Below, piece by piece: positions 38,015 to 48,280 of a DNA stretch of 64,000 nucleotides. The first letter of the stretch is position 1. The number at the start of each line of letters is the position of its first letter. The DNA comes from Cyanophora paradoxa (Eukaryota > Glaucocystophyceae > Cyanophorales > Cyanophoraceae): contig QPMI01000154.1 of assembly GCA_004431415.1 (NCBI GenBank), positions 1 to 64,000 on the forward strand, read 5' to 3'. The notes under the pieces were generated by a model. That model had not been told where the DNA came from. It saw only the letters and a list, made by a program, of their open reading frames with translations, and did not search any database. Made by a program: the position numbers and the translations under genes.

Positions 38015-38796
38015 CGGGCAGAGAAGCCGCGGAGGGCGTGGGAGAAGGTGTGGTGGAAGCGGACGTGCTCCTCGTGGGCGCCGCCGTGGTGCCGGCGGGC
38101 GGCGGCCCGCGCGTGCCCGCGGACCGCCTCGGCGTGCTCCTCCGTCGCCCCTTCCTTGAGGCCCACGATGTAGTGGCCCTCCTGCGCCGCCCGCAGCCGC
38201 TCGATCTCCTCACGCTGCGCCCGCTCCACCTTCGCGCGCTCGAGCTGCTGCGCATGCTGCTTTTGGGCGTGCGCCGCACGTGCTCCGGACCCGTCCCCTG
38301 CGCGCGCGCACGAGGAGCGGCTCACGAACACGCATGTGATCATGATCGTGATTAGACCATGGGAAGGGCACCTTCGTCTCTCGCGCTGGGGATCGAATCT
38401 TCGCGGGCCGAGGACCTCGGCTGGCCATGGAGCTTGAGCTTCTCCAGCTGCTCGGCCTGGAGCGCCTCGGAGCGCTTCAGGCGCTCGACCTGCCCGCGGA
38501 GCTCCCTAAGCTCCCGGAGCAGATCTTCGTTCACCGCCTGTGAATTCGAAGGCGGAGCAGCTGCGCGCGCGTATGTAACCGTCAGCGCTGGCGATCCTGC
38601 TTATGCTCGCCGTTACTCAAATTCGCCGCAAGCTGAAGGCGCCCTCAACTGGCAGATGCGCGCGGGCACATGTACACGCACGCGAGTCGGGGTTGGGCGA
38701 TGTGGACGCGGCGGCAGCCAGCAGCATGGAGCAAGCGATCGCAACCAGCTGCAGTGCGCAGATCGCACGGATCCGCGGCCGGCCGCGGGGCTGCAT
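38015..38796 (-). CDS. Host proteinase K-like S8 protease, exons 1-3
   Basis: Start ATG at 38,796. Exon 1 (38,796-38,682) encodes a signal peptide: basic MQPRGRPRIR then hydrophobic AICALQLVAIACSMLLAAAA. Exon 2 (38,560-38,416) joins in phase and encodes a coiled coil (EDLLRELRELRGQVERLKR, EALQAEQLEKLKL). Exon 3 (about 38,311-38,015; its 5' end is uncertain) continues the helix (AQREEIERLRAAQEG) and enters an I9 inhibitor propeptide (HYIVGLKEGATEEHAEAV ... HTFSHALRGFSAR). The exon ends CG at 38,015 and continues at 15,388 beyond element B. I9 domains chaperone folding of the protease and are cleaved off. The coiled coil before I9 is unusual and could mediate oligomerisation or tethering. Confidence 0.85.
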
Positions 38797-39536
38797 GCGG
38801 ATGCTGCAGCCGCAGCTGCCGACTTCGGTGGACAGGCGCGAGTCTGCCGCGGCCATGATCATGAGGTGAGCTACAACTTAGCCTACAAGGGCGATCCGAT
38901 GATCCGATCGCAGATGGAGCGCTAGCTGTAGGTAGCCGCTGAGCGCAGCTGCTGGGTTAAGTTAAGTTCCCGCGCGCTGCGCGCAGCTTGCAAGAAGATC
39001 TACGTAGGTGGAGAAGTCGAAGCAGCTTGCGGCGCCCGGCCGCGGCGCGGCTCTAATTCACCAAAAAAACATTGCGGCTCAGATCGCGATCGCGAGATTT
39101 CGCATTCATCATTTCTTTTCGTAAGGGGGTACGGGTGCGAAAAACCCAGCGAAAGCATACGCACTGCGGCATGGCCCAGTGGCATGCGCAGCCGCCCGGC
39201 CCATAGCCAGGCCTAGGCCCTCTAGATCTCATTATAAATCTCTTTGGCAGCCCGGGTCAGCTGCAGCGAAAGCCTCTCCGCAGCGCCGACCGGAGCCGGG
39301 CTTTCGAATTCGCGAGAGGCTAGGGCAGGCGCCGGCCGCGGCCGCGGCCGCGGCGCGGCCGACGCATGTGAGTGTCGTTCAAACGGTTGATAATGAGCGA
39401 AATAGATGCCTATCTCTTCGTTAACGTCCAGAGAATGATTCGATCATGTACGTCTACAGCCCTGGCCGCGGGACCCCGCAGCCGGGCCGGGCGGGGGCCC
39501 CTATATATAGCTAGGCCTGCCTGCAGCTGCATGCAG
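38797..39536 (+). other. Intergenic region, no gene recognised
   Basis: About 0.7 kb between the S8 gene's 5' end and the 3' end of the ARL6IP4-like gene. It contains a GC-alternating run (CGGCCGCGGCCGCGGCCGCGG, about 39,335-39,357) and several CTAGGCCTAG-type palindromes, but no frame with recognisable protein character. Confidence 0.5.
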
Positions 39537-40646
39537 CTACTCGATGCGACGGGCCTTGATGGGATGGTGCGTGGCCTGGTGGTTGATAGCTGCGCGCGCA
39601 CCCGGCGGCCGCGGTTAGCTAGCGAGAGCGGAGCCCCGGGCCGCGGGCGGGGCGAGCTCTCGAGGGGCGCGAACCGAGGTGCTGCTCGCGGGTCACAATG
39701 CGCTCGATGATCTCCCCGCTCCCCTTCACCAGCCGCACCCGCCCCGTCTGCCCCGCCGGCCGCGGCGCGGCCCCCCGCGTGAGACCCGAGCGAAGCGGCC
39801 AGGGCGGAAGGTGCCGGGGTGCCGGCCCGGCCGGCGCCGCGCACCTCTTCGTCGTAGACCTTGCGGATGACGCTCTCCTTCTTCTGGTGCTCCTGCGCGC
39901 GCCCCGCCGGCCCCCTGTCAGCTGCAGCTGCCGCACGCGCAGCTGCACCGGCGCGCGCGGGGGCCGAGCGCTATAGCCAGCTAGCATGGGCCGAGAGGCC
40001 GGGGCGGGAGCGCGGCCTTAGCTAGGGATGCTGAAAAGTGTTTTCGACCTTCGCTGGGGCGGTGACCGCAGGCCTAGAGCAGCGGCTCGCCGAGCCCGAG
40101 GGCCGGGCGCCGGCCGGCGCCGGGGTTCGGCGCGCGCGGGGTTGGGGCCGGCCGAGGAGCTCGCACACACACCGTCAAGCTCATTGGAACCATGACTCGT
40201 TTCTTCGCGACGCCATCGCTCGCCGCCGGGGCCGGAGGAGGAAGCGCGGGTGCCGGCGGCCGCGGCCCAGGTAAGGGGCCGTCCGGGGCAGGCGCCGGCT
40301 TCGAACTGCGACTGGAAGCCTCTGATGTGTCTGCCAAGCGCGCGCGAGCGTCAGGGAGGGCGCTGGAGCACGCGCGGCAACTCAAAGCGATCTCATCAGC
40401 GCTCGCACGCGCACCTTCCGCCGCGCGCTTCGCCTTCTTCTCCTCGCGCTTTAGCCGCTTTTTCTCCCGCTTTCTCTCTCGCTTTTCGCGCCTGCGCTCC
40501 CGCTTCCGCTCTTTCCTCTCTTTTCGCCTCGCCGAGCTACCGGACGACGCGCTGCTGCTGCTGCTGGAGCTGGAGCTCGAGCGCGATCGGCTGCGCGAGC
40601 GGCTGCGGCTTCTGCTTCGGCTGCGCCCCCGCGACGTCCTCCCCAT
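39537..40646 (-). CDS. ARL6IP4/SRp25-like splicing-associated protein
   Basis: Four exons, about 214 residues. Exon 1 (40,646-40,173) starts MGRTSRGRSRSRS, an Arg-Ser repeat block, then a poly-Ser and a Lys/Arg/Glu-rich helix (RRKERKERKRERRREKRERK), a disordered middle, and KKRVMVPMSLT. Short exon 2 encodes EHQKKESVIRKVYDEE, exon 3 TGRVRLVKGSGEIIERIVTREQHL and exon 4 INHQATHHPIKARRIE, ending TAG at 39,537. All junctions are in phase with GT-AG introns. The order SR block, basic helix, VPM, SVIR-V-DEETGR-RL-KG-GE-(V/I)-E-IV-R-x-H-INxQAT is the signature of ARL6IP4 (SRp25), a nuclear speckle protein linked to pre-mRNA splicing. The C-terminal conserved block is what makes the call specific. Confidence 0.82.
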
Positions 40647-40969
40647 CTTTTGATCCGGTACCCGGTACCACATGTACAAGCTGCACGGCGGTGCGCGCTG
40701 CGCCAGCAGGCTGCGGCAGCTGCAGCTGCTCAATCATGCGGCCTGGCAGGCTGATGCAGCTCATGATCAGCGGCTGCAGCTGCGCATGCAGACGTCCACC
40801 CTTCCCACTCGGGGCGCACCAAGCAGTTCGCCAAGCCGTAATTGCAATTGCAATGTGAACGTACTCGGAAACACGCTGGGCATATGCGCACTGTACAGAG
40901 CCTTTAGAGGAATCGGAGCGCGGGCCGCGGACGTGGGCCGGGGGCGCGAGCGCGAGCGCCCTGATCCGA
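40647..40969 (+). other. Intergenic region, no gene recognised
   Basis: About 320 bp between two minus-strand genes. It contains several CAGCTGCAGCTG-like palindromes and GTAATTGCAATTGCAATG (about 40,836-40,855). It probably includes the promoter of the ARL6IP4-like gene. Confidence 0.4.
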
Positions 40970-42705
40970 TCAGTCGCCGAAGAGGGGCGGGGGCGAGGCG
41001 GTGCCCTCGGAGCGGGTGCGCGTGGCGGGGCTCTCCGACCGCGTCGCCGCCACGCTCCGCGGGCTCCCGGCCCCGCCCCAGGGCCGCCCCGCGAGCCCCT
41101 CCTGCCCGTGGGCCCCGCCGCCGCCGCCGCCGGGGCCCTCGGGGGCCGCCCGCGGGTCGAGGAAGAGCTCGGAGGAGGCGCTGAGGCCGAGCGACGAGGA
41201 CTCGACGCGGAGCATCCGCTCGAACGAGTCCGACGCCGACAGCAGCGCCGCCGCGCCCTGCGCCCGCGTTCGAGGGGTCGGAGGAAGAAGAAGAGGGGGG
41301 CAGCCGGCGTGCAGCGGACCTGGGGGCGGTGCGGGGCGGGCGGGCCGTCCTGGGCGCTGGAGGAGCGGCGGGAGGGGGCGCCGCCGCCGCGGGGCGTGGA
41401 GTCCCTGGATCCGGAGCCCCCCCCGGAGGCCTGCGGGAGCAGCTGCCCAGCGAGGATGAGCGCGTCGATCTCCCGCTTCCTGCGCGGCGTTCGAGGCGAG
41501 GGGCGCGAGGCGAGGCGGGGTGGGAGGGGCGGGGCGGGGCGGAAGGGCGCGCGTCGCCTCGACCTCTTCCGCCGTGCGAAGGGGCGACACGCGCACGCCC
41601 ACCGCCGGCGCCGGCACGGGGCTGCGCGCCGCGCAGCCCTCGGATGTCAGAAGGCCGGCGGGGGCGGCGGGGGCGGGCGCGCCTGCGCGGCTCGGCGCTG
41701 CCGCGGCGGGAGCCCTGCTCTCGGTCGCGGGCCGCCGCCTGCGCGAGGAGGCCCTGCGCGCGGGCGCCGGCGTGAGCGGCGCGGCGGCGCGGCGCGGGCG
41801 CGGCGGCGGCGGGGCGGGGGCGGCGGCGGCGCGCGTCGCAGAGGGAGCGGAGGCGTGCGATCTCGGCGTCGAGCTCGGCGCGCTGGCGCCCGCGCTCCTC
41901 CATGTCCGCGAGCCGCCAGCGGCCCCACTCCCGCATCTCCTCCTCAAAGGCCGCCCGCTCCCGCTCCAGCTCCGCCTGCCCCGCCCGCACGCGCGCCCGC
42001 GCGCCCGCGCGCGTCAAATACGATCCCCGCGCGGTGCAGGGAGGTCTGCACTCGCCTGAAAGCGGTCCGGGTGGGGCGTGTCCGGGGCGGGCGCGTGCTG
42101 CGGACCCGACGCGCTGCCCTGGCGGGGCCGCCCGGCGTCGTGCGGGAGCCGCGGCGCCGGCGGGGCCGCGGCGGGCGTGACGGGCGAGGCGGGCGAGCTC
42201 GGCGCGTTCAGCGCGGGCGGCGCGCGGGCCTTCGCGCCCGTCGCGGGGACGCCGGGGGACGGCGCCGCCGACGCGGGTGACGACGCGGGCGGCGTCGTGG
42301 CCGACATCGGAGAGCTCGAGGCGGGCGAACTCGAGGCCGGCTGCGACGCACGTCACGTCTCAGAGCAGGCTCGCGTCTCGGTGCCAGGAAGCGGACCGTG
42401 CACATGTGGCGCCGAGGGAGCTTCGAGGAGGAGGACATGCGAAGCGCCTGGCTCAGCGGCGGCCTGAGCATCTATGAGCACGACTGGCGCCTCGTTCGCG
42501 TCGGCCGCGCGCACTTGGCGATGGTGCTCGGCTGCGGGGTCGACATTGCCTCTTCATCCTCGCGGCGGGGCTTCCTGATCACGGTGCGCAGCGGCGAGTC
42601 GAACGAGAGCGTTATGGGGGACACGCGCTCGTTTATGTCGATCATGGAATCGACGCGCTCGAGCATGAGCGCGAGGTCCTTCCGGAGCGCGCGCAGCTCT
42701 TCCAT
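40970..42705 (-). CDS. Putative multi-exon coiled-coil protein
   Basis: I do not recognise a family. Several minus-strand segments look like real exons among GC-rich introns. The first begins MEELRALRKDLALMLERVDSM (42,705) and ends in a Ser/Thr/Arg-rich region. A central coiled coil reads QAELERERAAFEEEMREW, then ADMEERGRQRAELDAEIARLRSL (about 42,000-41,830). The last exon has LRVESSSLGLSASSELFLD, a Gly run, and ends PPPLFGD at 40,970. Exon borders in between are uncertain, so the span is a container rather than a full model. Confidence 0.4.
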
Positions 42706-43059
42706 GCTTCGAATAGGACCGGCGGAGGGCTGCCGGGCGTCGGCTGTGCGTGAGGGCTGACAAAGAAGGCCCGACCCCGGGGACGAGCGCGGGACGGGTA
42801 CGCTCACGGCTCGTTTGCAAGCTGGGCCTCGTCACAGCAGCGCCCGCGTTGGAGCGCAGTTCGCATCTCCGGCACAAACAGAATTGTTCTTGCGGCTCTG
42901 GACCCCTGCTCCTGGCCCGTTCAGTCGCACGCCGCGGAACGTTGCAGCGCGCCCGAGGCGCCGCCGCTTCTTCCCAGCCGTATCCAGGAGCGCTTTTAGA
43001 GCATTTCTATAGCGCCTACTGTCGCCTTGCGGGCGTGCGGCGATCGCTGGGCATTCGCA
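42706..43059 (+). other. Divergent intergenic region
   Basis: About 350 bp between the likely starts of the coiled-coil gene (-) and the F-box gene (+). No recognised gene; presumably shared promoter sequence. No clear TATA box. Confidence 0.4.
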
Positions 43060-44848
43060 ATGGCCCACGCACAGCAGCCACGGCCGCGTCCAGCGCCAGC
43101 GCCGGCCGGTGAGGCGAGCACGAGCTCATCCGACCCTGTTCGCCCTTCCCTCGTGCCCGGCCTGAACGTCGCCGACCTTCGCCCGACGACGGCGAGCGCG
43201 GCGAACCCGAGCGGCCGGCGCCCGAGCCTCGGCATGACTAGCTACGGCGGCCCCATCCTCAGCTACGCGAGGCGTCCGCCGTCCGCCGGGCCGGCTGCCC
43301 CCTCGGCCCGCACCCGCGCCATCCAAAGCCTGGTCCGCCGCCCGCCCCGCATGCCCCGCCCCGCACGCCCCGCCGCCCGCGCCAACGCGTCCGTCAGCCG
43401 CCGGAGATCTGGGCGCGGGTGCTCTCGCACGTGCCGCAGGCGACGCTGGTGCGGCTCTCGGCGGTCTCGCGGGAGTGGCAGCGCATCTGCTGGCGCCCGG
43501 AGCTCTGGGAGCGCTTCGAGCTGGAGGTCCAGGGCCGCGTCCCCTTCCGCACCGTCCTCTCATACCTCCGCCGCATCGCCGGCATCCCCCCGCCCCTCTC
43601 CTCCGCCCCCTCCTCCTCCGCCGCCGCCACGCCCCGCACCGGGCCCGCCTCCGCCCGCGCCTCCGCCGCCGCCGCGCCTCCGCCCCCTCCGCCTCCGCGG
43701 CCGCCGCCGACGGGGCGGCGGGAGGACGTGCCGCGGGAGGTGGACCTGCGCTGTGCCAAGGGGCCCGTGGGCCTGCGGCAGGACACGGGGCGGGACCTGA
43801 TCGCGCTGCTGGGCCCCGCCGAGCGCCTCGTGCTGCCCCGCTTCCTCGTCCACCCCTGCCTCGTCGAAGCCGCCTTCGCCGCCCTGCCCCGCCTCCGCCT
43901 CCTCCGCATCTCCGCCGCGGGGGGTACCGACGAGCTATGGCTCCGCGGCGGCGCCCGCGCGCACTTCCCGGCCGCCCTTGCCGGCTTCGAATCCGAACTG
44001 GTCCTCTTCCTGGAGGGCCAGCCGCTGCGGGCCCTCCCGCCCGGCCTGCGCTCCCTGCGCGCCTCCTTCCGCACGGGCGACGCGGGGCCCGAGGGGGCCG
44101 TGGAGGCGGCGGGGGCCTGCCTGGCGGCCCTCGAGACCCTCGACCTGACCCTCCTCGGGGACGCCTTCAACGGCGAGCCGCTCCGCTTCTCCGACTGGGA
44201 CCTCAGTGCGCCCTTAATAGCTTTCTCATCGCGTACCCCCCTGACTTCGTTCGCAGAGTGCCTGCTCCGGGACCTGCCGCAGCTGCGCGTGCTGCGGCTG
44301 CCGCACACGCGCTGCTCGGAGGGCATGCTTCAGGCCCTCGCCGCCCGCCTCGAGGCCCGCGCCCCCGCCCGCCCCTCCCTGTACCCCCGCCTCACTTCCC
44401 CCCCCTCCACCTCCCAGGAACTGGAGGTGGGTACGCCGGACGTGAAGGCGCCCGTGCTGAAGAACGCGCCGCGGCTGCGCGTCCTCCGCCTCTCCGCCCC
44501 CCTCCGGCGCGCCCCCCGGCCCGCCCGAACAGCCGGCGCCCTGACGCCGGCCCGGCCCGCGGCAGGTCGTTCGGGGCGCAGCACTGCGGGGCGCTGCAGC
44601 GGGTGGAGCTGGACGCCTCGCGGGCCGGCGAGGTCCCCGCCGACCTCTGGAACTGCCCCGAGCTCTCTCTCCTCCGCTTCCTCCGCGGCGCCCCGGGGCC
44701 CGTCTCCGCCGTCGGCTGCCCCAAGTTCCCGGGGCGCCCCGAGGGGCCCAACGTGCACGGCCACCCCGCCCGCGCTCCGGCACCTGACCCCGCCGCCTCC
44801 GCCTCCGCCCGCGCCCGCCGCCCCTCCCTCCCGGGCCCCGCCCGCTAG
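43060..44848 (+). CDS. F-box protein with leucine-rich repeats
   Basis: Several exons. The ATG at 43,060 opens a Pro/Ala/Ser-rich N-terminus (about 85 residues). After a 77-bp GT-AG intron the F-box begins at about 43,398: PPEIWARVLSHVPQ, then LVRLSAVSREWQRIC and PELWERF, a close fit to the F-box consensus. LRR-like segments follow (LPRLRLLRIS; LETLDLTLLGD; LPQLRVLRLPHTRCSE; APRLRVLRLS; CGALQRVELDAS; CPELSLLRFL) separated by proline-rich introns. F-box/LRR proteins recruit substrates to SCF ubiquitin ligases through SKP1. The 3' end is set at the stop near 44,848; the final exon could end earlier. Confidence 0.75.
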
Positions 44849-45985
44849 TTTCGCATTTCGCAGAAGAGACAAGCCCCGATTCGAATTATCTTAGCTAGAT
44901 AATCATGTCGACGTCGCCGAAAGCACTGGGGGCTCACAAGATTCGGAAAATGAATAAAGGCGAACGCAATCATGATCCTAGGGGCTGAGCAGCCTGGCAG
45001 CTTCGGAAGGAAGCGGGCCTGCAGCGCCGCATACGTAAAGGCTACTCAACATCAGAGGGCGAAGATTATGCGAGGGATCATCGGATGTGCCTCCCCTCGA
45101 TCATGAGCCCAGAAAGCTCGAACCTTCATCTGCGCGTCCTTCGCCTGCGACAGCGTCAAGCGCACCCGCGGCCGTCGACGTAAGCGTCGGACGTCGACGT
45201 CGACGTCGGCGCAATTTGCAAGTGTATTGAGCGCGCGACCAGGCGCACCTCTTTCACGGTCTTTTCCCATCCGCCGTTTCTCTGGCCTGATTTCCGTCTT
45301 GTGAGACGCGCGAGAGCTCTAGCTCTCAAGATCTCACAATCGATATCAGGCACCTCTTTCGCAATGTGCCGTCCCCCCTACCGTCTAAATCAGATTGCGA
45401 GATGCAATTCCGATCGCGAGCTCGATCAACGCGCTTGGCCATGGGCCGGGGTCGCGCACCACGCCTACGCCAGTGGTGAAGGCGAAGCACATTGCGCTGA
45501 TGAATACTCCAGCAGAGACCCAGACATCGAGCAGAGTTAATGGCCTTGTGACCGGGGAGCGCCAGTCGACGGCCGCGAGGCGGCGAAGCCGTATCATGCT
45601 AGCGCTCCGCGTTGCCGCAGTGCGATTCTTCGGCGGATCCTGCGCTCGAGAGCATGAGATGGTGTGCGCTACCGGAGCCAACTTGCGCGAGAACATGGCT
45701 CTGGCGGCGGCACACACGCGCGTGCTTGATGCGAACGAAGCGTGTTTCGTATTCGCAGAACGGGTACGCGTCAGTCAGGTGGCTGACCTTCCAAATGTGC
45801 GATGACTGTCAGGTGCGCGTTGCCGGTGCTGATCGTTAGGCCGGGCGATCGCCTCCACTCTCATTCTTCAGCGGCAAGCAGAACCAAGTGCGCTCCTTAA
45901 GCGCGCGTGCGTACACGCCGCCGACGCACAGCTGCTAACATACACGCCATGATGCGCAGGCGCTAGATCGCGATTGCTGGTGTCC
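44849..45985 (+). other. Region without recognised gene
   Basis: About 1.1 kb of mixed composition, less GC-rich than its surroundings. It holds GACGTCGACGTCGACGTCGG-like palindromic runs near 45,180-45,210. A minus-strand frame of 110 codons (45,717-45,385) has a hydrophobic stretch (VWVSAGVFISAMCFAFTTGVGVV) and a plus-strand frame overlaps it; neither resembles a known family or has neighbouring exon evidence. Confidence 0.4.
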
Positions 45986-46121
45986 ATGGCGGGCTACGAC
46001 CTCTCGCACTTCGTGCCCTACGCGCTACGCGCTGGTGGGTGTCCATGGCGGGCTACGACCTCTCGCACTTCGTGCCCTACGCGCTGGTGGGCGACCTCTC
46101 GCACTTCGTGCCCTACGCGCT
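45986..46121 (+). repeat. Tandem partial duplication at a gene start
   Basis: The segment ATGGCGGGCTACGACCTCTC and its continuation to CCCTACGCGCT occurs at 45,986 and again at 46,045; its latter half recurs at 46,092. Offsets are 59 and about 36 bp. The second offset preserves the frame (DLSHFVPYAL twice) and the first does not. Confidence 0.85.
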
Positions 46122-46382
46122 CCAGCGCCGCGACCTGGCGCGCGGCGACCTCCGCCGCGTCCTCGACAGCTCCTGGAACACGAGCGTGACCACCGCCGCC
46201 TGGAACCGCGGGACGAACCAGCGCTACAGCTGCCCGCTGGCGCGCAGCAGCGGTACTATCAGCAGGGCGATGCCTTCCGCGACATGCGCTCGGATCTGCG
46301 CCGGGCGTTGCAGAACGAGTACGGCTCAGCGGGGCGGGCTGCCTACGCCGACCTTCAACGTTTCTACGGGCGCCGTCGCTGA
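46045..46382 (+). CDS. Small conserved-looking protein, unknown function
   Basis: About 112 codons. It starts MAGYDLSHFVPYALVG, has a repeated DLSHFVPYAL, then LQRRDLARGDLRRVLDSSWNTSVTTAAWNRGTNQ. After a one-base change of frame near 46,230-46,240 it continues LQLPAGAQQRYYQQGDAF, RDMRSDLRRALQNEYG and ends ADLQRFYGRRR at 46,382. Both halves have clear protein character (Trp, Tyr, charged helices), so I treat them as one gene with a frame error or an unrecognised mini-intron. I do not recognise the family. Confidence 0.5.
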
Positions 46383-47079
46383 TCTTGCTTGGCGTTGCCA
46401 CGGTGCGCTGCATGTGATCTGGATATCCGATCATATAGCTGACTCGTGCTTTTATAGTGGCGCGCAGCTGTACATGCATATGGACTGCCTGCAGCTGATT
46501 ATAGCTTCAGAGTCTGCAAGTTCTCACGCCTTTCACATCTATAAAGCGTTCATTGTGCAACTTAAGCTTCCCGTGCCTTTCACAGTCTGCAAACTCTTGC
46601 GCCGTTCGAATTCACACGTTTCTCAGTTCGCTTGAGCATTACATTGTGCATTGTTTGCGCGACTGTCTTGCGTGTTTGAGAATTGAATTCGAATTCGAGA
46701 TTTTCAACTTTAGCCGCTAAAAACAGGAGGGGCTGCGGGGCCTTACCGGTACCCCAACGATTCAGGGCCGAGCCACTAGTACTAATCACGGGGGGCCGAA
46801 GGCGGTGCGGGGTGGGATTGGCCAGCGGCGCCAAGGCCGGGGCGGGGGGCCGGGGCAACTTCGGGCGGGGACCTGCCGCAGTGCGAGGCGATGATGGGCG
46901 GCGCCACCCGCGAACGCTGACGCTGTGCGCGCGGGGCCGCTGCTATGAATCCCCTGCAAGACAGCCCCCCGCGGCCGGGCCCCGCGGCCGCCGTGAGGCC
47001 CAGCCGCCGCCCTCCGCAAGGCCCGGGCGCCGGAGAGAGGGGGAGTGGACGCCGGGGTCGCCGCTCGATGCTCCCTAAA
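46383..47079 (+). other. Region without recognised gene
   Basis: About 0.7 kb. It includes an AT-richer segment with repeated TTTCACA and TCTGCAAA-type words (46,510-46,600), GAATTCGAATTCGA (46,685-46,700) and then GC-rich sequence leading into the minisatellite. No convincing frame. Confidence 0.4.
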
Positions 47080-47350
47080 ATTCGAGGCCCGCCGCCGCGC
47101 CGCCCGCCGCCGCGCCGCCCGCCGCCGCGCCGCCCGCCGCCGCGCCGCCCGCCGCCCGCCGCCGCGCCGCCCGCCGCCGCGCCGCCCGCCGCCGCGCCGC
47201 CCGCCGCCGCGCCGCCCGCCGCCGCGTCGCCCGCCGCCGCGCCGCCCGCCGCCGCGCCGCCCGCCGCCGCGCCGCCCGCCGCCCGCCGCCGCGCCGCCCG
47301 CCGCCGCGTCGCCCGCCGCCGCGCCGCCCGCCGCCGCGTCGCCCGCCGAC
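47080..47350 (+). repeat. 15-bp GC minisatellite
   Basis: About 17 tandem units of CCGCGCCGCCCGCCG with occasional GTC variants and two shortened units. It is open in all six frames, giving Pro/Ala/Arg or Gly/Arg proteins that should not be taken as genes. Confidence 0.9.
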
Positions 47351-47754
47351 GCGCACCGTCGCCGTGGACTCGCCGACCATCCCATGGAGGCAGGAGGGGG
47401 CGCAGCGTGCCCCGCACGATCGAATCGGCGCGCGCCGTCAATCGGGCCCATATGCACCTTCCCCGCTGCGCGCGAGTCAGCCAGGCAGCTTCCTCGGCCG
47501 CAGGCTTAGGAACGGCGCCGGTGGCGAGCGCACCGCCCGATATTGGGCCCGCAGGAGGCCGCACCAATGGACCTGAAGATCTCCTGCTATACCTCCAGAC
47601 TCCAGTACAGCAGCGGCCGCCGACAGACACTGCGGCGAGGAGCTAAGATCTCAGGCCGGCCGAACACTGCAGAGCGCGCGTGGGCGGGCCCGCACCTAGC
47701 TCATCCCCGCTTGACTGCGTCTAGTGCTGCAGTCAACGAAACGCGACCGCCCGG
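47351..47754 (+). other. Region without recognised gene
   Basis: About 0.4 kb after the minisatellite. No frame with family similarity or clear exon structure was seen. Confidence 0.4.
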
Positions 47755-48250
47755 CGAGCTGCTGGCGCACGCCTCGAGCTTCCCAGCGAATCGAAGCTCT
47801 GCTCCGAGGCTCCCCGAGCGACGCTTGGGGAAGCCGTCGTAGAGGTCCTTGGTACGCAGATCGATATGCATAACGCCTCCCAGTGGCCGGAGGCCGCCGC
47901 AAGCCGCGGCCGGCCGCTCCACAGGATTGAGCACAATCTACCGTAAAACCTGCTCAATCGAAGTAGCAGCTCTTCTCCACGTAACTGCTTCCAAAGCATC
48001 CTTGCCGACTGCAGTTGATGATACGCGGCCCTCAGGAGAGTTGCTGGCGCCCGCCTGCGGCGACCCCGTCCTCGAGCTCGATCGCTCGAGGCCGGCGGCG
48101 TTCCCCGCTTGGGGAAGACGTCGTAGAGGTCTTTGGGATGCAGATTAATGTGCGCATTGTCGCCCGCTGGCCGGAGCCGCCCGCAGAGCGCTGCCGGCCG
48201 CTGGAGAGGATTGGGAACAATTCACCGTAAAACGTTCCCAATCGGGGGGG
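47755..48250 (-). repeat. Two diverged tandem units of about 200 bp
   Basis: Units at about 47,755-47,960 and 48,045-48,245 share CTTGGGGAAG-x-CGTCGTAGAGGTC and surrounding words, and each ends (plus strand) with a hairpin: ATTGAGCA/TGCTCAAT at 47,926-47,958 and ATTGGGAAC/GTTCCCAAT at 48,210-48,242, with ACCGTAAAAC in both loops. On the minus strand both can encode a related peptide (HIDLRTKDLYDGFPKR; HINLHPKDLYDVFPKR) with silent third-position changes. They could be paralogous exons, a structured RNA, or both. Confidence 0.65.
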
Positions 48251-48280
48251 TACGGGATACACACGTTCGCAGCCTGCCAT

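Noticed and set aside
45385-45805. Overlapping frames of 110 and 136 codons near 45.5 kb
   Set aside because: They lie on opposite strands over the same DNA, and neither resembles a family or joins to neighbouring exons.
46780-47650. Long Pro/Ala/Arg and Gly/Arg frames on both strands
   Set aside because: They come from a 15-bp GC minisatellite that is open in every frame.
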